DNA of 64,000 nucleotides from Pseudomonadota bacterium (lineage in GTDB: Bacteria > Pseudomonadota > Alphaproteobacteria > Rhizobiales > Xanthobacteraceae): the NCBI GenBank assembly GCA_018242205.1, contig JAFECJ010000015.1:1-64000 (forward strand), written 5' to 3'. Of this stretch, positions 6,753 through 15,291 are shown in pieces. A program made the translations under genes and the position numbers. The number at the start of each line of letters is the position of its first letter. The stretch's first letter is position 1. A model generated the notes under the pieces. It saw nothing but the letters and a program-made list of their open reading frames with translations, had not been told where the DNA came from and searched no databases.

Positions 6753-8695
6753 GCGAGGCACTCCTCGTAGTCGGTGCGGGCGGACGTTGTCAGCGCTTCG
6801 GCCGGTTTCGCCTTGTCGCCGAGCTGACCGGCAAACGCGGCGCGCGAGATCGACTTGGAGCGGCAGTAATACAGGCTCTTCAAGCCTTTCTTCCACGCCA
6901 TCCAGTGCAGCATGTGCAGATCCCATTTATCGATATCGGCCGGCAAATAGACATTGATCGACTGGCTCTGGCAGATGAACGGTGTGCGATCGGCGGCGAG
7001 CTCGATGACCCAGCGCTGGTCGATCTCGAAGGCCGTGCGATAGATCGCCTTGTCGTGCTCGCTCAAGATATCGAGATGCGCGACCGAACCTTCGTGCTCG
7101 ATGATCGATTGCCAGATCTCCGGCGTGTCGGCGTTCTTCGACGCCAGCAGCCGCGCCAGATGCGGATTGCGCACCGGGATCGCGCCCGACAAGGTCTTGT
7201 GCGTGTAGATGTTGGCCGGGATCGGTTCGACACAGGCGCTGGTGCCGCCGCAGATGATGCTGATCGAGGCCGTCGGTGCGATCGCCAGCTTGTGCGAGAA
7301 GCGCGCCATGACGCCGCGCTCCAGGGCGTCGGGACACGGCCCCCGTTCTTTCGCCAGCGCCACCGAGGCGGCATCGGCGTCGCGGCGGATTTTGCGGAAC
7401 ATCTTCAGGTTCCACGACTTCGCCAGCGCGCTCTCGAACGGGATGCTCTTCGATTGCAGGAACGAGTGAAAGCCCATGATGCCGAGGCCGACCGAGCGTT
7501 CGCGCAGCGCGGCGTAGCGCGCCCGCTTCATGCCGTCCGGCGCCACGGTAATGAAATGCGTCAGCACATTGTCGAGGAAGCGCATGACGTCCTCGATAAA
7601 ACCCGGTGCGTCAGCCCATTGGTCCCATGTTTCGACATTCAGCGACGACAGGCAGCACACCGCGGTGCGCTCCTCGTCGCGATGGTCGATCCCGGTCGGC
7701 AGCGTGATTTCGCTGCACAGATTGGAGGTCGACACCTTGAGCCCCAGTTCGCGCTGGTGCTTGGGCAGCGCCCGGTTCACCGCGTCGATGAACAGGAGAT
7801 ACGGCTCGCCGGTCTGCAACCGCGTCTCCAGAATGCGCTGCCAGAGCTGGCGCGCATTGACCTCTCGCACCGTCTCGCCCGACTTGGGGCTGCGCAGCGC
7901 GAACATCGCGTTGTCCTTCACCGCCTGCATGAAGGCGTCGGTGACGTTGATGCCGTGATGCAGGTTCAGGCCCTTGCGATTGAAGTCGCCGGAGGATTTA
8001 CGGATTTCGAGGAACTCCTCGATCTCCGGATGATGGATGTCGAGATAGACCGCGGCCGAACCGCGCCGTAGCGAGCCTTGGCTGATGGCCAGCGTCAGCC
8101 CGTCCATGACATGGATGAACGGAATGATGCCCGAGGTGACGCCGCCTTTGACCTTTTCGCCGATTGAACGGACCTTGCCCCAATAGGTGCCGATGCCGCC
8201 GCCATTCGAGGCGAGCCAGACATTCTCGTTCCAGGTGCCGACAATGCCATCGAGCGAGTCGGGCACCGAATTGAGGAAGCAGGAGATCGGCAGTCCGCGC
8301 GTCGTGCCGCCGTTCGACAGGACCGGCGTCGCCGGCATGAACCACAGCCGCGACATGGCATCGTACAACCGCTGCGCATGCGCGATATCGTCGGCGAAGG
8401 CGCAGGCGACGCGCGCGAACATGTCCTGATAGCTCTCGCCGGCGAGCAGATAGCGGTCGTTGAGCGTCAGTTTGCCGAACGCGGTCAGCAGCGCATCGCG
8501 CGAACGATCGAGCGTGAGATCGGATGGTTTTGGCGCTGGAGCCAGCGGTTGCGGCAGCGGCGCGGCGTGGGCTGGCCGCGCGATTTCAACGAGCGCGAGT
8601 TCAGGCTCGGCAGGAATCGAACGCGCCGGTCTCGCAGCATTTATCGTGGGCGGAACAAGCTGACCGTTGCGGTCGAAGTCGTAGGCGAAAGCCAT
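6743..8695 (-). CDS. nrdA: Ribonucleotide reductase class Ia, alpha subunit
   Basis: Catalytic subunit reducing ribonucleoside diphosphates. The three catalytic cysteine regions are present: ISCFLN, NLCSEI (radical cysteine) and TAVCCLSSLN. The C-terminus carries the redox pair CLAC that is re-reduced by thioredoxin/glutaredoxin. At 650 residues it is about 110 shorter than E. coli NrdA. The first 80 or so residues are a Pro/Ala-rich stretch with no recognisable ATP-cone, so overall activity control by dATP may be missing (inference). ATG 8695 is chosen because GGGG lies 6 bases upstream and earlier codons would overlap the riboswitch expression region. It is the first gene of nrdAB. Confidence 0.95.
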   Translation of the reverse strand: MAFAYDFDRNGQLVPPTINAARPARSIPAEPELALVEIARPAHAAPLPQPLAPAPKPSDLTLDRSRDALLTAFGKLTLNDRYLLAGESYQDMFARVACAFADDIAHAQRLYDAMSRLWFMPATPVLSNGGTTRGLPISCFLNSVPDSLDGIVGTWNENVWLASNGGGIGTYWGKVRSIGEKVKGGVTSGIIPFIHVMDGLTLAISQGSLRRGSAAVYLDIHHPEIEEFLEIRKSSGDFNRKGLNLHHGINVTDAFMQAVKDNAMFALRSPKSGETVREVNARQLWQRILETRLQTGEPYLLFIDAVNRALPKHQRELGLKVSTSNLCSEITLPTGIDHRDEERTAVCCLSSLNVETWDQWADAPGFIEDVMRFLDNVLTHFITVAPDGMKRARYAALRERSVGLGIMGFHSFLQSKSIPFESALAKSWNLKMFRKIRRDADAASVALAKERGPCPDALERGVMARFSHKLAIAPTASISIICGGTSACVEPIPANIYTHKTLSGAIPVRNPHLARLLASKNADTPEIWQSIIEHEGSVAHLDILSEHDKAIYRTAFEIDQRWVIELAADRTPFICQSQSINVYLPADIDKWDLHMLHWMAWKKGLKSLYYCRSKSISRAAFAGQLGDKAKPAEALTTSARTDYEECLACQ

Positions 8696-9030
8696 CAGCA
8701 ACCCCGTGATGTTGGGGCAGGAGACCGATGGATGCTTGTTGACCGCACGTCCGCATGAACGCGCGCAAGCGACCCGCCGGGGCACCCCGCCCGTGGACGA
8801 TTTCAGCGGTCACGGCAGGTCTCCTGGCTCGCGGGTCGCGGTCGTCATCAAGCCTTCCCGATGCAATCGGCATCAGTGGCGCTGACAGGTCGCGCTCGGC
8901 ATCCACGCCGAACCGCTTCCGCGTCATTTGAGATGACAACTCGCCGCTTACAGTTGCGGGGGCAGCTCCGGCATGGCCGCGCTCTTACGAAAGAGCTCGG
9001 CGCACCGGATTCCCTCTTAGCCTTTCACTC
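8696..9030 (-). promoter_or_regulatory. Cobalamin riboswitch controlling nrdAB
   Basis: On the minus strand the B12 box AGCCAGGAGACCTGCCGTGA lies at 8829-8810. The core GCCCCCGCAACTGTA is at 8963-8949, and the 5' part GAGGGAATCCGGTGCG is near 9016-9001; all are hallmarks of adenosylcobalamin aptamers. The remaining 114 bases to nrdA form the expression region. A CCCC/GGGG hairpin (8702-8717) covers the nrdA ribosome-binding GGGG. Just upstream of it, GGTCTCCTG (8726-8718) is the exact complement of nine bases of the B12 box (8826-8818). No T-run follows, so control of translation is more likely than termination. Upstream and downstream boundaries are approximate. Confidence 0.93.
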
Positions 9031-9045
9031 CACAAGATGTGGAAA

Positions 9046-9082
9046 CGAAAAGACCGTGACGCCTAGATTTAGCGTCACGGTC
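9046..9082 (-). terminator. Terminator of leuB
   Basis: GACCGTGACGC and GCGTCACGGTC (9052-9082) form a perfect 11-bp stem around a 9-base A/T-rich loop. Read on the minus strand it is followed by TTTTCG. It ends the leuB transcript before the nrdAB leader starts. Confidence 0.85.
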
Positions 9083-9149
9083 CCTCGATTCGTCAAGCCG
9101 CAATTCGGCATGTCGCGTCCCCGCAGCGAACTACGGGGACAAGTCGAGC

Positions 9150-10256
9150 CTACATCGCTTCCAGCTCAGCAAGGATCGCCGAGCCCATCTCCGACGTCGA
9201 CACGCTCTTCTGTCCGGGCGAGGCGATGTCGGCGGTACGGATGCCCTTGTCGAGCGTCGCGGCAATCGCCTTGTCGATCATGTCGGCCTGCTTGCCCATG
9301 TCGAACGAGTAGCGCAGCGCCATGCCGAAGGACGCGATCATCGCAATCGGATTGGCGAGCCCCTTGCCGGCGATATCCGGCGCCGAACCGTGCACCGGCT
9401 CATACATCGCCTTGCGGCGCTTGGTCTTGGCATCGACTTCGCCGAGCGACGCCGAGGCCAGCATGCCGAGCGAACCGGTCAGCATCGCCGCGATATCGGA
9501 CAGCATGTCGCCGAACAGGTTGTCGCAGACGATGACGTCGAACTGCTTCGGGTTGCGCACGAGCTGCATGCCGCCCGAGTCCGCGAGCTGGTGCTCAAGC
9601 GTCACGTCCTTGAATTCGCGGTCGTGCGTCTGCTGCACCACTTCCTTCCAAAGCACGCCACTCTTCATGACGTTGTGCTTTTCCATCGACGTCACCTTGT
9701 TCTTGCGCTTACGCGCCAGTTCGAAGGCGACGCGCGAGATGCGCTCGATCTCGTAGGTGTCGTAGACCTGGGTGTCGACGGCGCGCTTCTGGCCGTTGCC
9801 GAGATCGGTGATGGTCTTTGGCTCGCCGAAATAGACGCCGCCGGTGAGCTCGCGCAGGATCATGATGTCGAGGCCCTCGACCAGTTCGCGCTTCAGCGAC
9901 GAGGCGTCGGCCAGCGCCGGATAGGTCACGGCCGGACGCAAATTGGCGTAAAGGTCGAGATCCTTCCGCAGGCGCAGCAGGCCGGCTTCGGGGCGCGCCT
10001 CGTACGGCACGTTGGCCCACTTCGGCCCGCCGACGGCGCCGAAGATGATGGCGTCGGCGGCCTTGGCCTTGGCCATGGTGGCGTCCGAGATCGACGTCTT
10101 GTCGGCATCGTAGGAGGCGCCGCCGACCAGCCCTTCTTCGTAGGCGAACTTGTCCGGGCCCTTTTTGTTGAAGAACTCGATGAGCCGCTTCACCTCTGCC
10201 ATCACCTCGGGGCCGATCCCGTCGCCGGGCAGCAGGAGCAGGTTGTGGGTCGCCAT
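9150..10256 (-). CDS. leuB: 3-Isopropylmalate dehydrogenase
   Basis: Oxidatively decarboxylates 3-isopropylmalate with NAD in leucine biosynthesis, in the cytosol. The 368-residue protein has the isocitrate/isopropylmalate dehydrogenase signature [19 protein letters not shown] (about residues 244-262), the substrate-binding region [13 protein letters not shown], and [15 protein letters not shown] 10256 starts [18 protein letters not shown] directly on the first strand, with GAGGCGTC just upstream. Longer upstream reading only yields Arg/Ala-rich sequence. No other leu gene is adjacent, so it is a single-gene unit with its own terminator. Confidence 0.97.
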   Translation of the reverse strand: MATHNLLLLPGDGIGPEVMAEVKRLIEFFNKKGPDKFAYEEGLVGGASYDADKTSISDATMAKAKAADAIIFGAVGGPKWANVPYEARPEAGLLRLRKDLDLYANLRPAVTYPALADASSLKRELVEGLDIMILRELTGGVYFGEPKTITDLGNGQKRAVDTQVYDTYEIERISRVAFELARKRKNKVTSMEKHNVMKSGVLWKEVVQQTHDREFKDVTLEHQLADSGGMQLVRNPKQFDVIVCDNLFGDMLSDIAAMLTGSLGMLASASLGEVDAKTKRRKAMYEPVHGSAPDIAGKGLANPIAMIASFGMALRYSFDMGKQADMIDKAIAATLDKGIRTADIASPGQKSVSTSEMGSAILAELEAM

Positions 10257-10408
10257 TGACGCCTCTTTTCTACGTTTCGCGCGTTTCCTCGGAGCCTGCG
10301 GGCCCGCCCGCGCGGCAAAAGCTGGCGGATTGCTAAAGCCTCCCCCGCCCCTTGGCAACCGCGCGGAAGCGGCCCAGCTTTTCCTCAGGCGCAAGGCCGG
10401 AGAACGCA

Positions 10409-11671
10409 ATGAGCGCGAAAATGCCCCGAATTATCGTCGTCGGCGCCGGCTTCGGCGGCCTGGAGACCGTCCGAGCGCTGCGCCGGACGGCGGCGGACAT
10501 CACGGTCATCGACCGACAGAACCACCACTGCTTTCAGCCCCTGCTCTATCAGGTCGCGACGGCGGCGTTGTCCCCGGCCGAGATCGCCTGGCCGATCCGC
10601 CACATCCTCCGCACGCAGAAGAACGCCACCGTGCTGATGGAGGAAGTCCTCGGCGTCGATCCGGCGCGCAAAGTGCTGATCACCAATTTCGGCGAGATGT
10701 CCTTCGACTACCTCGTCCTGGCAACCGGGGCGATGCACTCCTATTTCGGTCACGACGACTGGGCGCCGTTCGCGCCGGGCCTCAAGCGCATCGACGACGC
10801 CACCCGCATCCGCCGCCAGATCCTCATCGCCTTCGAGAAGGCGGAGATCGCGCATGACGCCGAAACGCATCGCCGCCTGCTGACCTTCGTCATCGTCGGC
10901 GGCGGCGCCACCGGCGTCGAAATGGCCGGCGCCATCGCCGAGATCGCCCGGCAAACTCTGGCCATGGATTTCCGCCGCATCGATCCGCGCAACGCACGCA
11001 TCGTGCTGGTGGAAGCAGGGCCACGTTTGTTGCCGGCCTTTCCGCCGGAGCAATCGGACTATGTACGCAACACGCTGTCGAAAGCCGGCGTCACCGTGAT
11101 GACCGATACGATGGTGACGAACTGCGATAGCGGCGGCGTCGATCTCGGCAGTCAGCGCCTGCCCGCCGCGACCGTGATCTGGGCCGCCGGCGTCATGGCC
11201 TCGCCGGCCGCGCAATGGCTCGGCGCCGAGGCCGACCGTGCCGGCCGCACCAAGATCAATGCCGACCTGTCGGTGCCCGGTCATCCCGACATTTTCGTCA
11301 TTGGCGATGCCGCGTCGGTGATGGACGCAAAAGGCAAGCCGGTACCGGGCATCGCCCCGGCCGCCAAGCAGATGGGCCAGTATGTCGGCCGGCTGATCGC
11401 AGCGCGCATCGCCGGCAAACCGACCAACACGCCGTTCCGTTACATGCATCTCGGCGATCTCGCCACCATCGGTCGCCGTGCCGCCGTCGTTCAGCTCGGC
11501 CGTTTCCGCCTGCGCGGCTATCTCGGTTGGTGGTTCTGGGGTATCGCCCACATCTACTTTCTGATCGGCATCCGCAATCGCTTCGTCGTCGCCTTCAGTT
11601 GGCTGTGGAGCTATCTCACCTTCCAGCGCGGCGCGCGCCTGATCACGCGCGTGCACGACGACTCGCCCTGA
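10409..11671 (+). CDS. ndh: Type II NADH dehydrogenase (non-proton-pumping)
   Basis: Transfers electrons from NADH to ubiquinone at the inner membrane without pumping protons. 420 residues with an N-terminal FAD loop VVGAGFGG (residues 11-17), a second dinucleotide loop [14 protein letters not shown] near 160-175, and the FAD-binding segment [11 protein letters not shown] near 295. The C-terminal 45 residues ([18 protein letters not shown] onward) are aromatic and amphipathic, the usual membrane anchor of NDH-2. The start at 10409 gives [14 protein letters not shown]; an earlier ATG would add 19 unconserved residues. The gene is divergent from leuB and forms a single unit. Confidence 0.92.
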   Translation: MSAKMPRIIVVGAGFGGLETVRALRRTAADITVIDRQNHHCFQPLLYQVATAALSPAEIAWPIRHILRTQKNATVLMEEVLGVDPARKVLITNFGEMSFDYLVLATGAMHSYFGHDDWAPFAPGLKRIDDATRIRRQILIAFEKAEIAHDAETHRRLLTFVIVGGGATGVEMAGAIAEIARQTLAMDFRRIDPRNARIVLVEAGPRLLPAFPPEQSDYVRNTLSKAGVTVMTDTMVTNCDSGGVDLGSQRLPAATVIWAAGVMASPAAQWLGAEADRAGRTKINADLSVPGHPDIFVIGDAASVMDAKGKPVPGIAPAAKQMGQYVGRLIAARIAGKPTNTPFRYMHLGDLATIGRRAAVVQLGRFRLRGYLGWWFWGIAHIYFLIGIRNRFVVAFSWLWSYLTFQRGARLITRVHDDSP

Positions 11672-11779
11672 GATCGGCAAGCTATAGAAATTGTCATACG
11701 CCTTTGCGACAATGGGCGCGCCGGTGAATTGCTGTTAGCGTTTCCCGGAAACGGGAAAAGTGATTGAGGAGACCTATTC

Positions 11780-12832
11780 GTGAGCAGCAAAACCAGTTCC
11801 GGAAACTTCTTCGAGGATTTCAAACTCGGCCAGCAGATTCGCCACGCCACACCGCGCACCGTCACGCTTGGCGACGTCGCGCTTTACAACGCCCTGTTCG
11901 GCGCCCGTTTCGCGGTGCAGTCGGCCGATACATTCGCCACCAAGATCGGCTATCCGCGCGCGCCGATCGACGACTTTCTCGTCTTCCACATGGTGTTCGG
12001 CAAGACCGTGCCGGACATTTCGCTCAATGCCGTCGCCAATCTCGGCTATGCCGATTGCCGTTTCCTCAAGCCGGTCTATCCGGGCGCAACCTTGACCGCG
12101 ACGTCGGAAGTCATCGGGCTGAAGGAAAACTCCAACCGCAAGACCGGTATCGTCTATGTGCGCTCGCGCGGCATCGACCAGGACGGCGCCACCGTGCTCG
12201 AATATGTGCGTTGGGTCATGGTGCGCAAACGCGACGAGAACGCGCCGGCGCCCGAAGAAGTCGTGCCGGAAACGCCGACTTGCGTCGATGTCGGCGCGCT
12301 CGGCAATGGCTGCCCGATCATCGCCAAGGATCACTACGACACAGAACTCGCCGGCAGCCCGCATCGCTTCGATGACTATGCCAAAGGCGACAAGATCGAT
12401 CACGTCGTCGGCATCACCGTCGAAGACGCCGAACACATGATGGCGACGCGGCTCTATCAGAACACGGCGCGCATCCATTTCGACCATTTCACCGAAAGCA
12501 AAGGCCGCTTCGGCCAGCGCCTGATCTATGGCGGCCACGCCATCTCGCTGGCGCGCGCGCTGTCGTTCAACGGTCTTGCCAACGCGTTCCATGTCACCGC
12601 CATCAATGGCGGGCGCCATGTTGCGCCATTGTTCTCGGGGCTCACGGTGTTCGCCTGGACCGAGGTTCTCGACAAGGCCGAATTGCACGGCCGCGAAGAT
12701 GTCGGTGCGCTGCGCCTGCGCACCGTCGCCACCAAGGACAAGCCGTGCGACGACTTCCCCTACAAGATCGGCAATGAATACGACCCGGCGGTCATCCTCG
12801 ATCTCGATTACTGGGTACTGATGCCAAGGTGA
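11780..12832 (+). CDS. mch: Mesaconyl-CoA hydratase, MaoC-like
   Basis: Adds water to (2R,3S)-2-methylfumaryl (mesaconyl)-CoA to give beta-methylmalyl-CoA in the ethylmalonyl-CoA pathway, used by alphaproteobacteria that lack the glyoxylate shunt to grow on acetate or C1 compounds. The 350-residue double-hotdog protein has long stretches recalled from the Rhodobacter sphaeroides enzyme, such as GKTVPDISLNAVANLGY, RLIYGGHAISLARALSFN and the C-terminal LDLDYWVLMPR. The start is GTG 11780 with GAGGAG 8 bp upstream. Partner genes (malyl-CoA lyase, ccr) are not next to it here. Acs at 53 kb is the obvious entry point for acetate. Confidence 0.9.
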   Translation: MSSKTSSGNFFEDFKLGQQIRHATPRTVTLGDVALYNALFGARFAVQSADTFATKIGYPRAPIDDFLVFHMVFGKTVPDISLNAVANLGYADCRFLKPVYPGATLTATSEVIGLKENSNRKTGIVYVRSRGIDQDGATVLEYVRWVMVRKRDENAPAPEEVVPETPTCVDVGALGNGCPIIAKDHYDTELAGSPHRFDDYAKGDKIDHVVGITVEDAEHMMATRLYQNTARIHFDHFTESKGRFGQRLIYGGHAISLARALSFNGLANAFHVTAINGGRHVAPLFSGLTVFAWTEVLDKAELHGREDVGALRLRTVATKDKPCDDFPYKIGNEYDPAVILDLDYWVLMPR

Positions 12833-12862
12833 CGGGCCCGTCCCGGGTCGAGGCATTGCCGC

Positions 12863-13351
12863 ATGGAAAGCCCTGCATCTGCGATCTCCATCGATGTCCG
12901 GATAGCGCGCCAGGACGACGCCGTGGCCATATGCGACGTGTTGCGGCGCTCGATCATCGAGCTCTGCGAGGCCGATCATGGCCACGACCGCGCCTTCCTC
13001 GACAAATGGCTTGCGAACAAAAAACCAGAGATCGTTACGCAGTGGATCGCCGATCCTGACAATTTCCTGATTGTGGCGACAGAGGGCGATGAGATCGCTG
13101 GCGTTGCCTCGATGCAAAGCACGGGCCGCATCGGCCTGAACTACGTCTCGCCATCGATGCGGTTTCGCGGCGTGAGCAAAGCCCTGCTTTCCGCTCTCGA
13201 AGACGAGGCCACCGCGCGTGGCCTCACCCAATGCACACTCGAAAGCACCAAAACCGCGATGCAGTTCTACAGGGCGCAGGGCTACGCACCAGTCGGGCCC
13301 GCCTGCGGCGACTGCACACCCATGGTCAAGGCGTTGCAACGCACGCCTTAA
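12863..13351 (+). CDS. GNAT-family N-acetyltransferase
   Basis: A 162-residue acetyl-CoA-dependent acetyltransferase of unknown substrate. It has the GNAT core: an N-terminal strand/helix (DVRIARQDDAVAICDVLRRS), a central beta segment (NFLIVATEGDEIAGVASM), the acetyl-CoA-binding turn in an RFRGVSKALL context near residue 105, and the C-terminal YRAQGYAP strand. It starts 30 bp after mch, with GCATTGCCGC rather than a good ribosome-binding site upstream. It ends with a 4-bp overlap with the convergent LysR gene. No substrate can be inferred from context. Confidence 0.88.
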   Translation: MESPASAISIDVRIARQDDAVAICDVLRRSIIELCEADHGHDRAFLDKWLANKKPEIVTQWIADPDNFLIVATEGDEIAGVASMQSTGRIGLNYVSPSMRFRGVSKALLSALEDEATARGLTQCTLESTKTAMQFYRAQGYAPVGPACGDCTPMVKALQRTP

Positions 13352-14247
13352 GTACTCTCCCGCCGCGCCTCGCGCAGATGATCCACGAGCTGTCGCGCGT
13401 AGGGTGGCAGTGTCTTGTAGTCGCGCAGACAGATCGACAGGTTGCGCAGCGCCCACGAGTCGGTGAGATCGACGACCTGGATCGCCATGGTCTTCGCCGC
13501 CCAGCGCGCCGTGGTGAGCGGCACCACACCGACGCCGACATGGTTCTCGACCATGCGGCACACCGCGTCGAACGATCGCAACTGCACCCGCAGCCGCAAG
13601 CTGCGGCCGGCCTGGCTGGCCTTGCTGGCGAGAAAGCGCTGGATGGCGCTGGCGCGGTCGATGCCGACGAAATTGTAGTCGAGCGTCTCGGCAAAACTGA
13701 TCTTGCTGCGCTTGGCGAGTTCGTGGCCGCGGGAGACGACCAGCACGAAGCGGTCGCTGCGGAATGGATAGGTCGTCAGGCCGCCGGCATCGACGGTACC
13801 GGCGACGATACCGATATCACCGACGCCTTCGGCGATCAGACCGACGATCTCATCGGACAGCCGCTCCTCGATATCGACGCTGATGTTGGGATGCGCGGCC
13901 AGGAAGCTGCCGAGCGCTTCGGGCAGGAATTCGGTGAGCGAATTGGTGTTCGACAAGACCCGCACCTGACCGGCATGCCCGCCGGCATAGACACCGAGAT
14001 CCTCCTGCAGCCGCTCGGACTGCTCGAGGATGGTCCGGGCGTGCTGTAGCAGTGTGCGTCCGGCCTGTGTGGGCGCCACGCCCTGCCGGCCACGCACCAG
14101 GAGCTCGGCACCGAAGGCTTCCTCAAGCTTGCGGATGCGGGTCGAGGCCGCCGCCAGCGCCAGATTCATGCGCTCGGCGCCGTGGGTAATGCTGCCGGCC
14201 TCGACGATGTGCCGGAACAGGCTGAGATCGGTCAGGTCATAGCGCAT
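13348..14247 (-). CDS. LysR-family transcriptional regulator
   Basis: 299 residues: an N-terminal winged helix-turn-helix (residues 5-63; FRHIVEAGSITHGAERMNLALAA, a LysR pattern) and a C-terminal substrate-binding domain (about 90-295) of the two-lobed periplasmic-binding-protein type. The effector is unknown. It is divergent from sdhC with a 227-bp gap that contains a 17-bp perfect palindrome (14311-14327). LysR proteins often regulate the divergent neighbour, so control of sdhCDAB is a fair guess but unproven. Confidence 0.93.
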   Translation of the reverse strand: MRYDLTDLSLFRHIVEAGSITHGAERMNLALAAASTRIRKLEEAFGAELLVRGRQGVAPTQAGRTLLQHARTILEQSERLQEDLGVYAGGHAGQVRVLSNTNSLTEFLPEALGSFLAAHPNISVDIEERLSDEIVGLIAEGVGDIGIVAGTVDAGGLTTYPFRSDRFVLVVSRGHELAKRSKISFAETLDYNFVGIDRASAIQRFLASKASQAGRSLRLRVQLRSFDAVCRMVENHVGVGVVPLTTARWAAKTMAIQVVDLTDSWALRNLSICLRDYKTLPPYARQLVDHLREARREST

Positions 14248-14310
14248 AGGGGCCCGCCGGCGAGAGCCTTCTTATTTGACGAAGGCAGACTACGCAAAAC
14301 AGAGATTGAT

Positions 14311-14327
14311 CCGGGTAATTTACCCGG
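14311..14327. promoter_or_regulatory. Palindrome between LysR gene and sdhC, candidate operator
   Basis: CCGGGTAATTTACCCGG is a perfect 8-bp inverted repeat around a single T. It sits 64 bp upstream of the LysR start and 147 bp upstream of sdhC. It is too compact and too far from either gene end to be a terminator, so a protein-binding site is the simplest reading. The binding protein is not known. Confidence 0.45.
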
Positions 14328-14474
14328 TTTAGTTTCGCGATTGAAGAAGTTTAACTTGGTCAAGGTCAAAACTGTCAAGGGCCGGACGCGTAGCTGCGTT
14401 GCGGTATTTTCGCGGTTTGGCTACCAACCGTCCGCGACTGCCGACAGGGCTACGGCGGTGCGAGGAGACTAACA

Positions 14475-14900
14475 ATGGCCGATCTCAAGGCAGGCGCCGC
14501 GGCATCGCGGCGGCCACGACCGCTTTCCCCCCATCTGCAAATCTACCGGCTGACGCTGACGATGGCGATGTCGATCGTCCATCGCATCACCGGCGGCGCG
14601 CTCTATGTCGGCACGCTGCTGATGGCCTGGTGGCTGATCTCGGCTGCGTCGGGCCCGAATGCTTACGCGACCTTCGAGGCCTTCATCGGCTCCTTCGTCG
14701 GCCGCGTCATCCTGTTCGGTTACACTTGGGCGCTGCTGCATCACATGCTGGGCGGCATCCGCCACCTGATCTGGGACACGCTGCACGGCTTCGAGCCGGC
14801 CGAGCGCGAGTGGCTGACGCTCGCCTCGCTGATTGGCTCGATCGCGCTGACCTTGGTGGTGTGGGTCATCGGCTATATCGCCCTGGGAGGCCCGCGATGA
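14475..14900 (+). CDS. sdhC: Succinate dehydrogenase cytochrome b556 subunit
   Basis: Membrane anchor of complex II, binding haem b and ubiquinone. 141 residues with the family opening [11 protein letters not shown] (about 16-26) and [12 protein letters not shown], then three transmembrane segments. The probable haem-ligating histidine lies in [15 protein letters not shown] 14475 has AGGAG 9 bp upstream. It is the first gene of the sdhCDAB operon; its stop overlaps the sdhD start in ATGA. Confidence 0.95.
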   Translation: MADLKAGAAASRRPRPLSPHLQIYRLTLTMAMSIVHRITGGALYVGTLLMAWWLISAASGPNAYATFEAFIGSFVGRVILFGYTWALLHHMLGGIRHLIWDTLHGFEPAEREWLTLASLIGSIALTLVVWVIGYIALGGPR

Positions 14901-15289
14901 ACGCGCCACACGACATGCGCACGCCGGCCCGCCGCGTCCGCGGCCTTGGCCCGGCCCGCTCGGGCACCGCCGACTTCTGGCATCAACGCCTGACCGGATT
15001 CGCCGGCGTCTTCCTCTCGATCGCGCTGATCGTAATCGTCCTCTCGATGCTCGGCCGCAGCCACGCCGCCGCGGTGCAGATACTCGGCTCGCCGATCGTC
15101 GCCGTCATCATGCTGCTGTTCATCCTGACCAGCGTCTATCACATGTGGATCGGTATGCAGGAGATCATCCTGGATTACGTCCACGACGACAAATACAAGT
15201 TCCTGAGCCTCATGTTGAACACCTTCTTCTGCGTGGCCGTCGGCCTCGCCTCGGCGTTCGCCATTCTCAAACTGTCCTTCGGAGTCTGA
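14897..15289 (+). CDS. sdhD: Succinate dehydrogenase membrane anchor subunit
   Basis: Second hydrophobic anchor of complex II, 130 residues with three transmembrane stretches (about 36-57, 66-90 and 104-128). The conserved entry [13 protein letters not shown] (residues 31-43) and the [17 protein letters not shown] segment near 82 match SdhD. The start was set at 14897 because it overlaps the sdhC stop by four bases with GGGAGG upstream. Longer reading from further upstream would only duplicate sdhC sequence in another frame. It is followed by sdhA after two bases. Confidence 0.94.
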   Translation: MNAPHDMRTPARRVRGLGPARSGTADFWHQRLTGFAGVFLSIALIVIVLSMLGRSHAAAVQILGSPIVAVIMLLFILTSVYHMWIGMQEIILDYVHDDKYKFLSLMLNTFFCVAVGLASAFAILKLSFGV

Positions 15290-15291
15290 CG

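Noticed and set aside
11774..13561. A 595-codon open frame opposite mesaconyl-CoA hydratase and the GNAT gene
   Set aside because: Same kind of shadow; the plus-strand genes are recognised families covering the same bases.
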